A DNA stretch of 64,000 nt. Source: Roseateles sp. YR242. Its GTDB lineage: Bacteria; Pseudomonadota; Gammaproteobacteria; Burkholderiales; Burkholderiaceae_C. Shown in pieces: positions 62,514-64,000 of this stretch. Every line of letters starts with the position of its first letter. The stretch's first letter is position 1. The position numbers and the translations under genes were made by a program. The stretch spans positions 1-64,000 of the forward strand of contig NZ_FOAV01000019.1 in the NCBI RefSeq assembly GCF_900109745.1, read 5' to 3'. The notes beneath the pieces were generated by a model. The model had not been told where the DNA came from and did not search any database. It worked only from the letters and a program-made list of their open reading frames with translations.

Positions 62514-63365
62514 ATGCTGCGTGCTTCGAGCGGATACTTTTCCGGCGGTGAACCGCCGGAGCCGACCCGCAAACCGGTGTCGGATTCGTTGCGCGAGCGC
62601 GCAGGGTGGGCGGCTCAAGGCCTGGCTCTGGGGCTGGTGGCCGCGCTACTGGCGTGGCCGGCTGCCACCTACCTGATGAAGCAGGCGCGTCCTGCAAAAC
62701 CGCCAAGCGTGGTGCAGGCTCCTGGTTCACTCCGGGCTGCGGGTCATGTGCCCCCACGCCATGCGCCTGTGATCCTTGGCGGCAAGGCGGACTTTGGGAA
62801 GACCAAGGCCTCGCCACAAGCGCGCCAATTGGCCGGCTGGGTAATGGCAGGCTACGACCACGGCGGCCGTCCGTTTGCCATTCTGGACAAGCGTCAGGCG
62901 CAAGTCTTTGTCTTCTATCCAGACGGCAAGCTCGCCGGCAGTACCCCTGTGCTGCTGGGTTATGCGGCCGGTGATGACAGCGTTGCGGGCATTGGTCTGC
63001 GGCCCATCGCAGAGGTTCGCCCCTCCGAACGCACTACCGCTGCAGGCCGCTTCGTGGCTCAGCCGGGGCGTAATGCGCTGAACGAAGATGTGCTGTGGGT
63101 GGATTACGACGCAGCCGTCTCGATGCATCGAGTGCGCGTCACCAACCCGGCCGAACGTCGTTTGGAACGACTGGCTTCTCCCACTCCCAAGGACAACCGG
63201 ATCAGCTTTGGCTGCATCAACATGCCGGTCAAGTTCTTCGAGAACCAGCTGTGGCCCATCCTGGGCAAACGCGGCGGCATTGTTTATGTACTGCCGGAAA
63301 AGAAGTCGATGGAGCAGGTGTTTGGCCCGCAGATGCAACGCGCCAAGGCGGGTTTGCCCACCTGA
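62514..63365 (+). CDS. L,D-transpeptidase (YkuD domain)
   Basis: 283 residues with an N-terminal membrane anchor (about 34-54) and a periplasmic YkuD catalytic domain (about 115-265). The active-site group is seen as H205 (SMHRV), S231 and C234 (SFGCINM). The enzyme forms 3-3 cross-links in peptidoglycan or attaches proteins to it; the relaxed motif (FGCIN instead of HGCIR-like) is known in divergent Burkholderiales members. It follows the Gln-rich secreted protein at 37 bp. Confidence 0.87.
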   Translation: MLRASSGYFSGGEPPEPTRKPVSDSLRERAGWAAQGLALGLVAALLAWPAATYLMKQARPAKPPSVVQAPGSLRAAGHVPPRHAPVILGGKADFGKTKASPQARQLAGWVMAGYDHGGRPFAILDKRQAQVFVFYPDGKLAGSTPVLLGYAAGDDSVAGIGLRPIAEVRPSERTTAAGRFVAQPGRNALNEDVLWVDYDAAVSMHRVRVTNPAERRLERLASPTPKDNRISFGCINMPVKFFENQLWPILGKRGGIVYVLPEKKSMEQVFGPQMQRAKAGLPT

Positions 63366-63564
63366 ACGACCTCTGCGTAACTCCCGCGCCCCAAGGTGGC
63401 CGGAGTTTCCCTAAGCCTCGCCTGAGCGCGGCATAAGAGGCCGGGCGTCATTCGCGCCGCCGCGACTTCTCGATATCACGCCTAGTTAGGGGTAGCTCTG
63501 CATCAGCGAAGCCCTTGTGTGGACTTATGCTGGACCATCCAACTTCGGACAGAGCCCCCAACCC

Positions 63565-64000
63565 ATGGCACCCCGCACTGCCTTACTCGTCATTGACGTT
63601 CAACGCCTTCTTTGCATCGGCGATTACGCCTGTCACGACATCGAGAATGTGATCGCCCGCATCAATGGGCTGATCGAGGATGCTCGGGCGGCAACAGTGC
63701 CGGTCATCTTTATTCAGCATGAGGAAGCCGGCGAACACGGCTTGCGCCACGCCACGGACGGCTGGCAACTCGATTCCCGGCTGGATGCCCAGGCAGGTGA
63801 CCCGCGTATCCGCAAGACTGCGGCCGATTCATTTCACCGCACCGACCTGGATGCACTGTTGCGGATGCTGGGGATCCGCCACCTGGTGATTTGCGGCCTG
63901 CAAAGTGATTTCTGTGTGGACACGTCCGTCCGGCGAGCCTTGTCCATGGGCTATGACGTCACCCTGGTGGAAGACGGACACAGCACCCTGGACGACGGCG
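63565..64000 (+). CDS. Isochorismatase-family cysteine hydrolase, cut by window end
   Basis: The first 145 residues of a hydrolase continue to the end of the window with no stop. The catalytic triad is complete: D11 (LVIDVQ), K84 (IRKTAADSF) and C117 (SDFCVD). SFHRTDLDALL and VICGLQSDFCVDTSVR are typical of nicotinamidase-like members. The start MAPRTALLVIDVQ is standard. It is not closely related to the hydrolase at 4.3-4.9 kb, which has different loops. Substrate unknown. Confidence 0.9.
   Translation, partial: MAPRTALLVIDVQRLLCIGDYACHDIENVIARINGLIEDARAATVPVIFIQHEEAGEHGLRHATDGWQLDSRLDAQAGDPRIRKTAADSFHRTDLDALLRMLGIRHLVICGLQSDFCVDTSVRRALSMGYDVTLVEDGHSTLDDG

Noticed and set aside
1..64000. 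tRNA, rRNA, insertion sequence, prophage or CRISPR locus
   Set aside because: None was recognised: no rRNA-like stretch, no transposase or integrase motifs and no regular repeat-spacer array. A covariance-model scan was not possible, so a single tRNA could have been missed.

Overview
The window is a high-GC bacterial chromosome segment that fits a betaproteobacterium of the order Burkholderiales, probably near the Roseateles/Mitsuaria/Rubrivivax/Leptothrix group. That placement is inferred from gene content and order: aceK beside a beta-carbonic anhydrase and isovaleryl-CoA dehydrogenase, a double cphA locus, a DUF4148 protein, PEP-CTERM and SCPU-domain proteins, and a DctSR-controlled TRAP transporter. 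No rRNA, tRNA, CRISPR array, transposase or prophage gene was recognised. Both ends look like ordinary chromosome, and the last gene runs off the window.

Layout. 1-1.7 kb: an AT-richer accessory patch with one unrecognised membrane-anchored protein and repeated short motifs. 1.7-5.9 kb: a c-di-GMP module (receiver plus Cache/PAS/GGDEF protein), an isochorismatase-family hydrolase and a proline-rich anchored protein. 6.0-9.7 kb: a surface/secretion operon (PEP-CTERM protein, small secreted protein, metalloprotease with an inserted PA domain) divergent from a lone spore-coat-U-type protein. 9.9-16.9 kb: a catabolic block (acyl-CoA dehydrogenase, SDR, thiolase, aceK, carbonic anhydrase, isovaleryl-CoA dehydrogenase), with a MerR-type operator/promoter upstream of the last. 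17.1-27.1 kb: the cyanophycin locus. A DUF1854 protein and an ABC half-transporter with a zinc ribbon are divergent from a degenerate cphA, a complete cphA and a FUSC membrane protein. 27.2-28.2 kb: two Hsp20 chaperones. 28.4-31.8 kb: a second GGDEF protein divergent from LtrA.

31.8-40.2 kb: a complete RND efflux operon (MFP, HAE1 permease, outer-membrane factor), preceded by an alpha/beta-hydrolase-fold protein lacking its catalytic Ser and His, and divergent from a LysR regulator. 40.2-44.9 kb: a TctDE-like two-component pair divergent from a three-gene hydrolase/ACP/ketosynthase cassette. 44.9-50.8 kb: DctS/DctR divergent from dctPQM, a C4-dicarboxylate-type TRAP transporter. 51.0-53.6 kb: four small lipoproteins, two of them tandem paralogues. 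53.8-54.5 kb: an SDR with an operator-like inverted repeat. 54.7-60.1 kb: a formate/oxalate module (OFA-family MFS antiporter, FdhF/YdeP-type molybdoenzyme, small winged-helix-like protein, FdhD). 60.7-64.0 kb: DUF4148 protein, DUF1275 membrane protein, Gln-rich secreted protein, YkuD L,D-transpeptidase and a truncated isochorismatase-family hydrolase.

The most notable parts are the cyanophycin locus, which pairs an intact synthetase with a copy whose Mur-ligase half is dead and truncated and adds accessory genes of unknown role; the pseudo-hydrolase linked to the efflux pump; and the orphan hydrolase/ACP/ketosynthase cassette. All assignments come from reading motifs by eye; no database search was run.
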